A stretch of DNA of 64,000 bases from Hyphomicrobiales bacterium (GTDB lineage: Bacteria > Pseudomonadota > Alphaproteobacteria > Rhizobiales > Rhizobiaceae), in the NCBI GenBank assembly GCA_900473795.1, contig UCMT01000001.1, forward strand, positions 124,001 to 188,000. Reading direction: 5' to 3'. Under the pieces are notes generated by a model. It was not told where the DNA came from. It made no database searches and was given only the letters and a program-made list of their open reading frames with translations. The position numbers and the translations under genes are program-made. This document shows, piece after piece, positions 24,999-33,370 of the stretch. The number at the start of each line of letters is the position of its first letter. Positions within the stretch are counted from its first letter, which is position 1.

Positions 24999-26159
24999 CT
25001 ACGCTTTCGGCAATCGCCGCCGAACGATCGCCGTATGGAAATTGGCGCCATGTAACAGTCCCTCATCGTTGAAATCGTAATTGGGATTGTGCAACGGCGC
25101 TGACTCCTTGCCGTTGCCGAGAAAAACAAAGCAGCCGGGCACATGATCGAGGAAACGGGCGAAGTCCTCCGAACCGGTCATGGGTTCGCCTGCTACTGCA
25201 ACGTCCTTGGGCTTGAGAACGCTTCGCGCCGCGGCAAAAGCTTCGTTAACAAGAGCGGCATCATTCATCAGCGGCACGAATTCCCGGGTATAGGTGACCT
25301 CAGCGGAAACGTTGTGCGCCAGGGCGGTGCCCTCGGCGATGATCCGCATCTGCTTTTCTATCGATGCACTGACGTCAGGCCGGAAGCTGCGGGCGTCGCC
25401 CAGGACGCGGGCAAGGCCGGGCAAAGCGTTGCGCGTACCGTCGGTGATGAGTTCGGTGACAGAGACGACGCTGATGTCGGCGGGGCTGAGGCGTCGCGAC
25501 ACGATCGTCTGCAGATTGGTGACGAGGGCGCAGGCGGCGACGAGGACCTCGTTGCCCCAATGGGGACGTGCCGCGTGCCCGCCGACGCCTTTGAGGACGA
25601 TCTCGAAATTGTCTTCCGCCGACATGAGAGGGCCGGTGCGGGTCTCGAAACAGCCGACCGCCAGACCGGGCATATTGTGCAGGCCGTAGATTTCCTCGAA
25701 CGGAAATCGCTGCATGAGGCCGTTGTCGAGCATGGCCAGTGCACCTTTGCCCCATTCCTCGGCAGGCTGGAAAATGAACCGGACAGTGCCGTCAAATCCG
25801 TCTTCTTCGGCCAGTGTCTTTGCAGCACCGAGCAGCATCGCCGTATGTCCGTCATGGCCGCAAGCATGCATGACGCCCGAATTTTGCGATCGGTAGGTTC
25901 GGTCTCCCTGTTCGGTGATCTTAAGCGCATCCATGTCGGCCCGCAGCGCGATGGATCGATTGCCGCTCCCGCGCCTCAATGTTCCGACGACACCTGTTCC
26001 CCCGACGCCTTCGATGACTTCATCGAGCCCGAACTCCCGCAATTTCGTTGCCACGAAAGCAGATGTTCTTTTTTCTTCGAAGCCGAATTCGGGATGGGCA
26101 TGCAGATCGCGCCGCCAGGCGGTCATTTCCATATGAAGTGTATTCTTGTCGATGGTCAT
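24999..26159 (-). CDS. M20D-family amidohydrolase
   Basis: A 386-residue zinc amidohydrolase of the hippurate/indole-acetyl-amino-acid hydrolase group. Metal and catalytic motifs: 'MHACGHDGHTAMLLGAA', 'FQPAEEWGKGA' (catalytic Glu-Glu) and 'MTGSEDFARFL'. 'LHAHPEFGFEE' near the start is diagnostic for the family. The enzyme removes an acyl group from an N-acyl amino acid. ATG 26159 has GGAGGG five bases upstream and overlaps the end region of the preceding hydrolase gene. It is third in the operon dpaL-hydrolase-peptidase. Confidence 0.85.
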   Translation of the reverse strand: MTIDKNTLHMEMTAWRRDLHAHPEFGFEEKRTSAFVATKLREFGLDEVIEGVGGTGVVGTLRRGSGNRSIALRADMDALKITEQGDRTYRSQNSGVMHACGHDGHTAMLLGAAKTLAEEDGFDGTVRFIFQPAEEWGKGALAMLDNGLMQRFPFEEIYGLHNMPGLAVGCFETRTGPLMSAEDNFEIVLKGVGGHAARPHWGNEVLVAACALVTNLQTIVSRRLSPADISVVSVTELITDGTRNALPGLARVLGDARSFRPDVSASIEKQMRIIAEGTALAHNVSAEVTYTREFVPLMNDAALVNEAFAAARSVLKPKDVAVAGEPMTGSEDFARFLDHVPGCFVFLGNGKESAPLHNPNYDFNDEGLLHGANFHTAIVRRRLPKA

Positions 26160-26160
26160 G

Positions 26161-27402
26161 TCAGCCCTCCTTCCACGCAAGCTGGCGAACGACGTCCAGA
26201 AGGATGTTGGCTCCAGCAACCAGGTCTTCGTCAGCTGTATGTTCCCTGGGGTTATGACTGATGCCACCGCTGCTCGGGACAAAGATCATGGCTGTCGGTG
26301 CGATCCGGGCGATCATTTGCGCGTCGTGGCCCGCTCCCGAAGTCATCCGCTTGCATGCCAGGCTGCGATCATGTGCCGCCTTTTCAACCAGTTCCACGAT
26401 CCGATGATCGAACGTCACCGGCTCGAACCGGGCCAGCCGCTCAACGGATATGCCGACCTGCTCTTCAGCGGCCAACTTATCGAGAAACACGGCAAGTGCT
26501 GCTTCCTCTTGCTTGAGACGGTCTTCGTCCGGGTCACGCAGATCGACGGTCAAACTGGCTCGCGAGGGGATGACATTGATGGCATTGGGCTCGAAGCTGA
26601 TACAGCCGACCGTGGCGACCGTCGGGGTGTTCGAAGCCGTTGCTCGGTCGCGCAGGAAAGTGATGACACGAGCCGCGGCGAGGCCGGCGTCGCGGCGCAT
26701 CGAGATCGGCGTGGTGCCCGCGTGATTGGCATCGCCATCGATGGTCACTTTCTGCCAGGAAATGCCCTGAAGATTCTGCACGGCGCCGACGGGAATGCCC
26801 TCGCGCTCGAGAACCGGACCTTGTTCGATATGTAATTCGATATAGGCATATGGCTTGAGGAAGCCCGGCTCCTCTGCGCCTGCATAGCCGATGCGCTGGA
26901 GTTCATCACCCAGAACCGTGCCGTCCGTGCCGACGGTAGCAAGTGCCGCGTCCGGATCGAGACCGCCCGCGTAAACCAACGATCCCATCATGTCCGGCGC
27001 ATATCGGACTCCTTCCTCATTGGTGAAGGCGGCAACAGCCACGGGGCGCGACGGAGCAAACCCCTCGGCCTTCAGTATTTCTATCACCTCAAGACCGGAG
27101 AGTACCCCATAGCACCCGTCGTAGATACCGGCGTTGATGACGGTATCAATGTGCGAGCCGAGCATCAGCGGTTGCTTGTCGCCCACGCCTTCCGGCATCC
27201 AGATGCCGAAAACATTGCCGATGCGGTCAACGGCCACCTCGAGTCCTGTATCCCTGAGCCAGGAGACGAGCTGGTCCCGACCGAGTTTCTCCGCATCGGA
27301 GGCTGCGAGACGAACCAGCCGCCCTTCCTCATCGCGTCCAATCGTTCCCAGTGCGCGTATGCGTCCGAGAAGACGTGCTGCATCTACAGAAGGGTTGCTC
27401 AC
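26161..27402 (-). CDS. Zn-dependent amidase (N-carbamoyl-L-amino-acid hydrolase / allantoate amidohydrolase family)
   Basis: A 413-residue M20-type hydrolase. Typical family segments are 'MLGSHIDTVINAGIYDG' (metal His and Asp), 'FTNEEGVRYAP' (metal and catalytic Glu), 'ELHIEQGPVLE', 'GDANHAGTTPISMRRDA' and 'SGAGHDAQMIA'. These enzymes hydrolyse N-carbamoyl or ureido groups to release ammonia and CO2. Its gene overlaps the ammonia-lyase gene by four bases. Together they suggest stepwise degradation of an N-substituted diamino acid, but the substrate is not evident. Confidence 0.85.
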   Translation of the reverse strand: MSNPSVDAARLLGRIRALGTIGRDEEGRLVRLAASDAEKLGRDQLVSWLRDTGLEVAVDRIGNVFGIWMPEGVGDKQPLMLGSHIDTVINAGIYDGCYGVLSGLEVIEILKAEGFAPSRPVAVAAFTNEEGVRYAPDMMGSLVYAGGLDPDAALATVGTDGTVLGDELQRIGYAGAEEPGFLKPYAYIELHIEQGPVLEREGIPVGAVQNLQGISWQKVTIDGDANHAGTTPISMRRDAGLAAARVITFLRDRATASNTPTVATVGCISFEPNAINVIPSRASLTVDLRDPDEDRLKQEEAALAVFLDKLAAEEQVGISVERLARFEPVTFDHRIVELVEKAAHDRSLACKRMTSGAGHDAQMIARIAPTAMIFVPSSGGISHNPREHTADEDLVAGANILLDVVRQLAWKEG

Positions 27403-28610
27403 GCTTCGGCTCCCATCTCGTTCTTTGCTGCGACCGCGGCGGGTGCCAGCCCGACGATCTCTTCGTATTTCCCCGGATCGGTTGCTCCCTCCGTGTTTAC
27501 AAGAAAGATGCGCGAGCGTTCATCAATGCGAAGAGCGGCCTTGATCGCGGGATCGGAGACCGCCTTCGTCAGCCCAGCCAGCCCGACGCCGCCGCTTTCG
27601 CCTGCGACGATGGCCGGGTCGCCACCGACCGGATTGGCAAGCCGTTTCATGACCGAGATCGCATCCTCTTCATCAACGGTGATGAAGGCGTCGGCGACGC
27701 GGGAGAGAACACGCCAGGCAACCAGTGAGGGTTCGTAGCATTCGAGCATGGCCATGACCGTCGGCTCGCCATGGGGGATCGTTATCGGCCGTCCCGCGCG
27801 CGCCGTCTCAAAAATGCAGGCCGCACGGGCGGGATCAACGACGGTGAAGACGGGGCGTTTGTCGCCAAATGCAATCGCCAGGTGACCGGCCACAGCAGCG
27901 GCAATCCCACCCACGCCAGACTGGATGAACACATGTGTCGGCGGTTCCGGCATTTTCCTCAAGGCTTCCCGAACAAGTGCGGTGTAGCCCTGCATCACGA
28001 GGCCGGGAATGCGTTCGTAACCGGGCCAGGACGTGTCGGAGACAATGATCCAGTCCCTCTCCTCAGAGACGCGGGCTGCCTCCCGAACGGAATCGTCATA
28101 TGTGCCATCGACGCGGATGATCTCGGCTCCGAACCGGGCGATCGCTGCCACGCGCTCCTCGCTTACGCCGGAATGGACGAAAATCGCCGCCCGCGCGCCC
28201 ACGAGCTGCGCGCCCTGCGCGACCGACCGGCCGTGATTCCCGTCAGTCGCACAGGCAAACGTCATGGCACGCGTGATCGCGAGGACCTCCGGCGATTGAA
28301 GTTCTGAAACATCGACCACTCGGCCAAGTTGCTTGCTTGCTTCTTCAAGAACAAGCCGGATCACCGCATAGGCTCCGCCGAGCGCCTTGAAACTTCCCAG
28401 TCCAAAGCGATGGCCCTCGTCCTTGATGTGGATTGCGGCGACGCCGATCTCCGCTGCCAGTCCGGGTAGTGCGGCGAGAGGCGTTTCTGCATGATTGTCC
28501 CGAAACGTGAGGTGGCGCTCGACCTTTTTGGCTGCTGCCAAACCGAGCGTTTCGGCGTCTCTCTGATCGAGTGGCTTGTGAAAATCGGTATTGGCGTTCA
28601 GTAGAAACAT
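27399..28610 (-). CDS. dpaL: Diaminopropionate ammonia-lyase
   Basis: A 403-residue PLP enzyme of the tryptophan-synthase-beta fold. The PLP lysine lies in 'GLGSFKALGGAYAV', the phosphate loop is glycine-rich 'QSGVGGIAAAVAGH', and 'FACATDGNHGRSVA' binds the substrate carboxylate. The start 'FLLNANTDFHKPL' and overall length match diaminopropionate ammonia-lyase (2,3-diaminopropionate to pyruvate and two ammonia). E. coli has a similar grouping (ygeX with the M20 peptidase ygeY). First gene of an operon, divergent from an Lrp-type regulator. Confidence 0.86.
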   Translation of the reverse strand: MFLLNANTDFHKPLDQRDAETLGLAAAKKVERHLTFRDNHAETPLAALPGLAAEIGVAAIHIKDEGHRFGLGSFKALGGAYAVIRLVLEEASKQLGRVVDVSELQSPEVLAITRAMTFACATDGNHGRSVAQGAQLVGARAAIFVHSGVSEERVAAIARFGAEIIRVDGTYDDSVREAARVSEERDWIIVSDTSWPGYERIPGLVMQGYTALVREALRKMPEPPTHVFIQSGVGGIAAAVAGHLAIAFGDKRPVFTVVDPARAACIFETARAGRPITIPHGEPTVMAMLECYEPSLVAWRVLSRVADAFITVDEEDAISVMKRLANPVGGDPAIVAGESGGVGLAGLTKAVSDPAIKAALRIDERSRIFLVNTEGATDPGKYEEIVGLAPAAVAAKNEMGAEA

Positions 28611-28715
28611 ATTTCGCTTCCTTCATTTTGCTGCTGAAAAGTTATTGCAGGCGGGGCGAAATGTGCGCTGATAATTGACTATCTATTTGCAAGTTTGTTT
28701 CATTGGAGGTCGTGT

Positions 28716-29201
28716 TTGAGCAAGCCCGTTCAGCCCCCGCAATTGGATGCCTTCGACCGGAAGATTCTTTTTATTCTACAGAAGGACAACACTACGCCTC
28801 AGCGGACGATCGGTGAGGCGGTCAACCTCTCCGCTCCAGCGGTCCAGCGGCGGATCAAGCGAATGACGGAAGCCGGTGTCATTCAGGCAAACGTCGCCGT
28901 CGTCGACCCCGTGGCGGTGGGGCAGTCCATCACGATCTTTGTGGAGATCGAGGTGATCAGCGAGACGGCCGAGCAAATAGAAAGCGCCAAGAGAGAATTT
29001 GCGGCCGCGCCGGAAATCCAGCAATGCTACTACGTGACCGGGGAAGCCGATTTCATCCTGGTGATTGTCGTGCCGACCATGAGCGATTACGAGGCACTGA
29101 CCCGGCGCCTGTTCTTCGGCAACAGCAACGTCAAACGCTTTCGGACGTTTGTGGCGATGGACAGGGTGAAGGTCGGTCTGGGCATCAAGATAAGCGGCTG
29201 A
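28716..29201 (+). CDS. Lrp/AsnC-family regulator of the dpaL operon
   Basis: A 161-residue regulator: N-terminal helix-turn-helix (about 8-60, 'LDAFDRKILFILQKDNTTPQ', 'SAPAVQRRIKRM') and a C-terminal RAM ligand domain (about 70-150, 'YYVTGEADFILVIVVPTM'). The start is probably TTG 28716, with GGAGG six bases upstream; the ATG-type frame from 28695 lacks one. Divergent from dpaL with about 105 bp between them, so it likely controls that operon in response to an amino acid. Confidence 0.87.
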   Translation: MSKPVQPPQLDAFDRKILFILQKDNTTPQRTIGEAVNLSAPAVQRRIKRMTEAGVIQANVAVVDPVAVGQSITIFVEIEVISETAEQIESAKREFAAAPEIQQCYYVTGEADFILVIVVPTMSDYEALTRRLFFGNSNVKRFRTFVAMDRVKVGLGIKISG

Positions 29202-29268
29202 GGGCGGTTTCAGAGTCTTCACCCGGGCGCCTCAGAAACAGAAACGCATCTTGCTTAGGGTACCCGCG

Positions 29269-30297
29269 TCACCGCCAACCCAGCGCGGGTGCGATGTGTG
29301 TCATGATCGCCTCGATGACATGGGCGTTGTAGTCCACGCCAAGCTGATTGGGGACAGTCAAAAGGAGTGTGTCGGCCTCCGCAATGGCCTCGTCGTTGGT
29401 CAGCTGTTTGATGAGGATGTCCGGCGGGGCGGCGTAGCTGCGTCCGAAGATCGCCCGGGTCTTCTCATCGATGAAGCCGATCTTGTCCTTATCCTGGCTC
29501 CCGTGTCCGAAATAGGCACGATCGCGATCGTCGACCAGTGCAAAGATACTGCGACTGACGGAGACGCGCGGCTCGCGCGCGTGACCGGCTGCTTTCCACA
29601 CTTGGCGAAAGACCCGAATCTGATCGGCCTGCTGGACGTGGAACGGAAGCCCGCTTTCATCATCCTTGAGCGTGGAACTTTGCAGGTTCATTCCCAGCTT
29701 GGCGGCCCAGGTCGCGGTCGCGTTCGAACTTGCGCCCCACCAGATCCGGTCACGCAAGCCCTCCGAGTGGGGCTCGATGCGCAGCAGTCCCGGAGGATTG
29801 GGAAACATGGGCCGCGGGTTGGGCTGGGCAAATCCTTCGCCGCGCAAGACATCCAGCAGCACCTCCGCGTGGCGCCGGGCCATATCCGCTTCCGTCCCGC
29901 CCTCGGGCGGCTGGTAACCAAAGTGACGCCAGCCATCGATCACCTGTTCCGGGGAACCGCGGCTGATGCCGAGTTGCAGGCGACCGCCGGCGATAATGTC
30001 GGCCGCGCCAGCGTCCTCAGCCATATAGAGCGGATTCTCGTATCGCATATCGATGACCGCAGTGCCGATCTCGATGCGGCTTGTCTTTGCGCCGACGGCC
30101 GCCAGCAGTGGGAACGGCGATCCAAGCTGGCGGGCAAAATGATGTACGCGGAAATACGCCCCGTCGGCGCCGAGCGCCTCGGCAGCGACAGCCAGGTCGA
30201 TCGACTGCAGAAGTGCGTCGGACGCTGTCCGCGTCTGCGACTGGGGCGAAGGCGTCCAGTGTCCAAACGAAAGGAAACCGATCTTTTTCATAGTCAT
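29269..30297 (-). CDS. LLM-class (luciferase-like) flavin-dependent monooxygenase
   Basis: A 342-residue TIM-barrel flavoprotein of the bacterial luciferase family: 'GADGAYFRVHHFARQLGSPFPLLAA' (GADGAYFRVHHF; SPFPLLAA), 'IEIGTAVIDMRYENPLYMAE' and 'GRLQLGISRGSPEQVI' are family landmarks. Such enzymes use FMNH2 and oxygen; the substrate is unknown. It converges with the Lrp gene. The start may be ATG 30297 or ATG 30291. It stands alone between the dpaL region and the siderophore locus. Confidence 0.82.
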   Translation of the reverse strand: MTMKKIGFLSFGHWTPSPQSQTRTASDALLQSIDLAVAAEALGADGAYFRVHHFARQLGSPFPLLAAVGAKTSRIEIGTAVIDMRYENPLYMAEDAGAADIIAGGRLQLGISRGSPEQVIDGWRHFGYQPPEGGTEADMARRHAEVLLDVLRGEGFAQPNPRPMFPNPPGLLRIEPHSEGLRDRIWWGASSNATATWAAKLGMNLQSSTLKDDESGLPFHVQQADQIRVFRQVWKAAGHAREPRVSVSRSIFALVDDRDRAYFGHGSQDKDKIGFIDEKTRAIFGRSYAAPPDILIKQLTNDEAIAEADTLLLTVPNQLGVDYNAHVIEAIMTHIAPALGWR

Positions 30298-30478
30298 GGA
30301 ATGCCAAATTGGGACTTGAGAAGCTTATACTTCATGACACAATTCAGGTTCGGGATACAGGGTGGGATGACGTCATCCACGTGCGTTTACTTGAGTCTAT
30401 TGCAGCCTGCTGCTTGTCGTCGCTCGCAGCACCGATACCCGCTGTTACGGAGCTTACAACGGCGCCCCGCAGAGGGGG

Positions 30479-31381
30479 TCACGGCATTCTACGAAAGGCA
30501 ATCTGCACCGCCCTGTTCAGGGCGATTGGAAGCGCCGACATGTGATTTTCGCCTGCATATTCCTCGAAGACGGCTCCGCCTCCCAGAATGTTCGATGCGT
30601 CCAATCGCTGCGCCATTTCGTACGCATATTCCACCGTCCGGGTTTCCCTGCTGCGTTCTTGTCTTTTTGCCTCGTCGGCCGCACCCTTGTGAAACGGCGC
30701 AAGCGATTTTCCCTCATACTGACCGGCGGAAAGATGCAGTTCAGTATGGGCGAGTGGCGCTTGCCTCTGCGTGAACATGTTTTCCTGTGTGAGGATAGCC
30801 GCGTCCTCCCAGAATATGGCCGGGCTTGCTGCGACCCACCGGCTGAAGGCGCTCGGTTGCGAAAACAGGGCGTAAAGCGTGAAGAGACCGCCAAACGAAT
30901 GGCCAAACAAAGTTTGCCGCGACCGGTCGATGGGAACCTGTTCTTCAATCCAGGGCTTCACGTGGTCTTCGATGAAGGTCAAAAAAAGCTCGCCACCACC
31001 CGTCTTCACATCCGGGCCGTCGGCAAAGAAAGGCGGGTAGACCCGGCCAGGCGGCGGGCTCAAATCCCAGGAGCGGCGCAGGGGATCATAAGGCTGGTCC
31101 GAGGGATAGCCGATCGCGACGACGACGCCGTCATCGACATTCGTCCCGTTCGGATAGGAGGATTGCACCTTCAGGGCATCGACCGCCGTTGCAAAACAGG
31201 CATTGCCGTCCGTTAGGTAAAGGACGGGCCACCCTTCGGGCGGCGGCGTTTTGGAGGGGCGGTAGAGAAAGATACGAAAAGGCCTGCCTGCATCCGCGCG
31301 TGAGAGATCAACAAAAGTGGCGTCGGCGATCGTGACGGATGCAGGCAGGGCCTGCGTTCTGCACGATGACGGGTTGGACAT
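30479..31381 (-). CDS. IroE/Fes-like siderophore esterase
   Basis: A 300-residue alpha/beta hydrolase of the IroE/BesA esterase family: nucleophile Ser162 in 'LFGHSFGGLFTLYAL', 'VLYLTDGNACF' near the oxyanion region and a late His in 'AGENHMSALP'. Members hydrolyse ester or lactone siderophores to free iron in the cell. No signal peptide is seen, so it is probably cytoplasmic. ATG 31381 has GGAGAG five bases before it. An iron operator (31448-31462) lies 66 bp upstream. If the siderophore is a macrolactone or ester trimer, this enzyme would release its iron. Confidence 0.8.
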   Translation of the reverse strand: MSNPSSCRTQALPASVTIADATFVDLSRADAGRPFRIFLYRPSKTPPPEGWPVLYLTDGNACFATAVDALKVQSSYPNGTNVDDGVVVAIGYPSDQPYDPLRRSWDLSPPPGRVYPPFFADGPDVKTGGGELFLTFIEDHVKPWIEEQVPIDRSRQTLFGHSFGGLFTLYALFSQPSAFSRWVAASPAIFWEDAAILTQENMFTQRQAPLAHTELHLSAGQYEGKSLAPFHKGAADEAKRQERSRETRTVEYAYEMAQRLDASNILGGGAVFEEYAGENHMSALPIALNRAVQIAFRRMP

Positions 31382-31447
31382 GGTCTCTCCGGATGCTCGA
31401 ATGACCAATAGAAGCCGCGGCTTCAGCGGCGCTGTTGGCCTAAAATA

Positions 31448-31462
31448 TGACGATAATTCTCA
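31448..31462. promoter_or_regulatory. RirA iron-responsive operator upstream of the esterase
   Basis: TGA-CGATAATTC-TCA matches TGA-N9-TCA. It sits in a longer perfect inverted repeat: AATATGA (31444-31450) and TCATATT (31460-31466). The distance to the esterase ATG is 66 bp. This is the most symmetrical of the three such boxes in the window. Confidence 0.7.
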
Positions 31463-31548
31463 TATTATGTCCAGGTCGTCGTGGCAAGTCGTCGCCTTGG
31501 CTATTGCGCGTTTGCTGCCTCGCGATGGAATACGCACGGCCAATCGAT

Positions 31549-32022
31549 TCAATCGGCTGTCTCAAGCGGCTTGACGAAGAAGAGGCATGGGTGGTCTTCA
31601 TGCCAGAGCGTCGGAAAGACCTCCGCGCGGATGAAACCGTTTCTGTCGTAAAAGGCGCGCGTTGCCTCATACTGAGGTTCGTCCCTTCCACGGGGCGCCA
31701 GCGTCTTGACTGTCAGGATCCTGCAGCCGGAAGAACGGGCGAAACGCTCCGCTGCCGCGACCAGTCGCCGTCCGACCCCGCTGCGGTGGTAATCGCGCCG
31801 GGTGGCAATGACCAGAATTTCCATGGCAGACGGCAGGTGGGGCCTCATTGCCACAAAGCCGGCGATTTTGCCTGCGTCAACGCAACCGAACATGGGTAAT
31901 GTTTCCACGGCCTCGGCGCATGCTTCTATGACTTCAGGCTCCGTGAACCACTCCTCGAGTTCAGACATGATATCCTGGCAGATATCGCCTTTATCCTTGG
32001 TGATCTCTATCGCGTCTTGCAT
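31549..32022 (-). CDS. GNAT-family N-acetyltransferase
   Basis: A 157-residue acetyltransferase. The acetyl-CoA pyrophosphate loop is 'RRDYHRSGVGRRLVAAAE' (R/QxxGxG/A), preceded by 'MEILVIAT' strand 4 and followed by 'ATRAFYDRNGF'. 'HEDHPCLFFVK' at the end is common in GNATs of this type. ATG 32022 has AAGGA eight bases upstream. It lies between the ECF sigma gene (57 bases upstream) and the esterase, all in one direction. A role in the siderophore locus is possible but not shown; the hydroxylamine acetylation is better assigned to 39033-40187. Confidence 0.75.
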   Translation of the reverse strand: MQDAIEITKDKGDICQDIMSELEEWFTEPEVIEACAEAVETLPMFGCVDAGKIAGFVAMRPHLPSAMEILVIATRRDYHRSGVGRRLVAAAERFARSSGCRILTVKTLAPRGRDEPQYEATRAFYDRNGFIRAEVFPTLWHEDHPCLFFVKPLETAD

Positions 32023-32079
32023 TCACAATCCTTCACTTGCCGGCTTAGGTCCGGCTCCCATCGTCGACTCCGCCCCTTG

Positions 32080-32670
32080 TCAGGTTCGCATCTCCCGCGT
32101 TCGCGTTGGGCGTTGGCGTCCATGGCTGTGGTTCGAGTTCCGCGTCTGATCGGCGCCCAGCGCTATGGCTGCAAGGCAACGCGAGTGGGCGTCCCTGAGC
32201 AGTCCGCACACGAGGGCGCATGACACGCCGGCCTCTTTCGCTATGATGTTTTGAGGGACATCGTCGAAATAGTGTTCCTCGTAAAATTTTCGGGTCCTGG
32301 CTGGCATCGCCTCGACCGTGCATCTGAAGGCTCTGTAGGCTTCGGCTTCGTGCAGATGTTCCTCCGGGCTTCCGTAGGCCGAGGTGTTGCCGCCGACCTG
32401 CTCATCGACGAACAAGCCTCTTTCGTATCGCAGCCGGCGCATATGATCCGTCGCGAGGTTGCGGACCATGCGCATCACATAGGGCGTCGGCGCGGCAATA
32501 TCGTGCTTGAGCGGCTTGGAGACCAGTTGGAGCAGCACTTCCTGGACGACGTCCTCGGCCAGCGTCATGCAGCCGGTAATTCGCCGCGCCGCAGCCAGAA
32601 GTTTCGGGTAGGCGAGAAGAATTGTATGGAGGCATTCATTCGATGTCGGCGGCGAAGGATTGACGATCAT
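32080..32670 (-). CDS. FecI/RpoI-type ECF sigma factor
   Basis: A 196-residue ECF sigma factor. Region 2: 'LLAAARRITGCMTLAEDVVQ' leading to 'YVMRMVRNLATDHMRRLRYE'. Region 4: 'ARTRKFYEEHYFDDVPQNII' leading to 'AKEAGVSCALVCGLLRDAHS'. It resembles sigma factors that switch on siderophore genes (RpoI, PvdS, FecI class). No FecR-like anti-sigma gene is adjacent, as for RpoI and PvdS, so control is probably at transcription through the iron operator 70 bp upstream. Start ATG 32670 was chosen because the longer frame from 32775 would cover the operator. Likely targets are the NRPS and acetyltransferase operons. Confidence 0.85.
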   Translation of the reverse strand: MIVNPSPPTSNECLHTILLAYPKLLAAARRITGCMTLAEDVVQEVLLQLVSKPLKHDIAAPTPYVMRMVRNLATDHMRRLRYERGLFVDEQVGGNTSAYGSPEEHLHEAEAYRAFRCTVEAMPARTRKFYEEHYFDDVPQNIIAKEAGVSCALVCGLLRDAHSRCLAAIALGADQTRNSNHSHGRQRPTRTREMRT

Positions 32671-32740
32671 GTCGGGCTCTCGCTGAAATCCAAGGTTGCA
32701 TTTCGATCTGCCCCTCTTTTTTGGCGCAACGTAGAAAACA

Positions 32741-32755
32741 TGACAATCAGAGTCA
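32741..32755. promoter_or_regulatory. RirA iron-responsive operator upstream of the ECF sigma gene
   Basis: TGA-CAATCAGAG-TCA (TGA-N9-TCA) lies 70 bp upstream of the sigma start at 32670, nearly the same distance as the boxes before the esterase and the ferric ABC operon. RirA would repress sigma synthesis when iron is plentiful. Confidence 0.65.
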
Positions 32756-33166
32756 ACATAAAAACTCCGAAGCACGAACTCCCTTTTCCATTTGTGTTAA
32801 TAGATTGATTCATCATGACGTTTTTAGCACATATCGATTTTCTGGGTCAGCGCGTCGCGGTGATCCCAGACCGGTTCGACCATCCCCTCGAAAGTTGCGG
32901 GATCCCAACAAAGGGGTGATCTCCGGGACGCAGCCATTCGCTGAAATGAACGAATGCCTGATACCAGATAGCAATTTTTGCATATTTAAGGTTGTAGTTT
33001 TGAGCTTGGCGATCGGCGAGAAATCCCCGGGTGAGGGACTTCCATGCCGACACGACGTCGGCGATTGACAGCAAGTGCGATCGTGTCGTTGGTATGGAAC
33101 GGTCGAAGTCGATCTCGCGACAATCCGGCAAGAGCGGGCTGCCATGGGGGAGTGGTCGCCATTTGA
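32756..33166. other. 411-bp gap between ECF sigma promoter and small ORF
   Basis: No gene is supported. A - strand frame contains 'LSIADVVSAWKSLTRGFLAD' and 'KIAIWYQAFVHFSEWL', which look protein-like but have no recognised family, no good start and are interrupted relative to the small ORF at 33167-33367. The part near 32770-32840 is AT-rich and may include the upstream end of the sigma promoter. Confidence 0.3.
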
Positions 33167-33367
33167 TTATGGCAAGCATCCGACCAGCCCGCCGACGATG
33201 CAACGGCAATGAACTCTGGCGACGAACTCCTTGTCGGACGAGCGGAAGCAGCCGCTCGCTTTTTCGGCATCGCTCAAGATCGTTGCATCCGGCGTTGGGC
33301 ATCCACCGCGCAGATGCAAGCGGTAAAGCTCGACCTGCGCGATGTCTTCCATGTGTGGCGAAACCAC
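33167..33367 (-). CDS. Small cysteine-containing ORF after the N-hydroxylase
   Basis: A 66-codon frame starts with GTG three bases after the N-hydroxylase stop, in the same direction, the spacing of translationally coupled genes. It contains 'VELYRLHLRGGCPTPDATIL' and 'KEFVARVHCRCIVGGLVGCL', with five cysteines. It is the size of MbtH-type NRPS helper proteins but does not show their conserved Trp pattern, so I do not call it one. It could be a chance frame or the stump of a longer gene. An in-frame ATG lies at 33350-33352. Confidence 0.35.
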   Translation of the reverse strand: MVSPHMEDIAQVELYRLHLRGGCPTPDATILSDAEKASGCFRSSDKEFVARVHCRCIVGGLVGCLP

Positions 33368-33370
33368 GGG

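Noticed and set aside
33167..33367. MbtH-like protein
   Set aside because: Right size and place, but the conserved Trp and NxEGQ-like pattern of MbtH proteins is absent.
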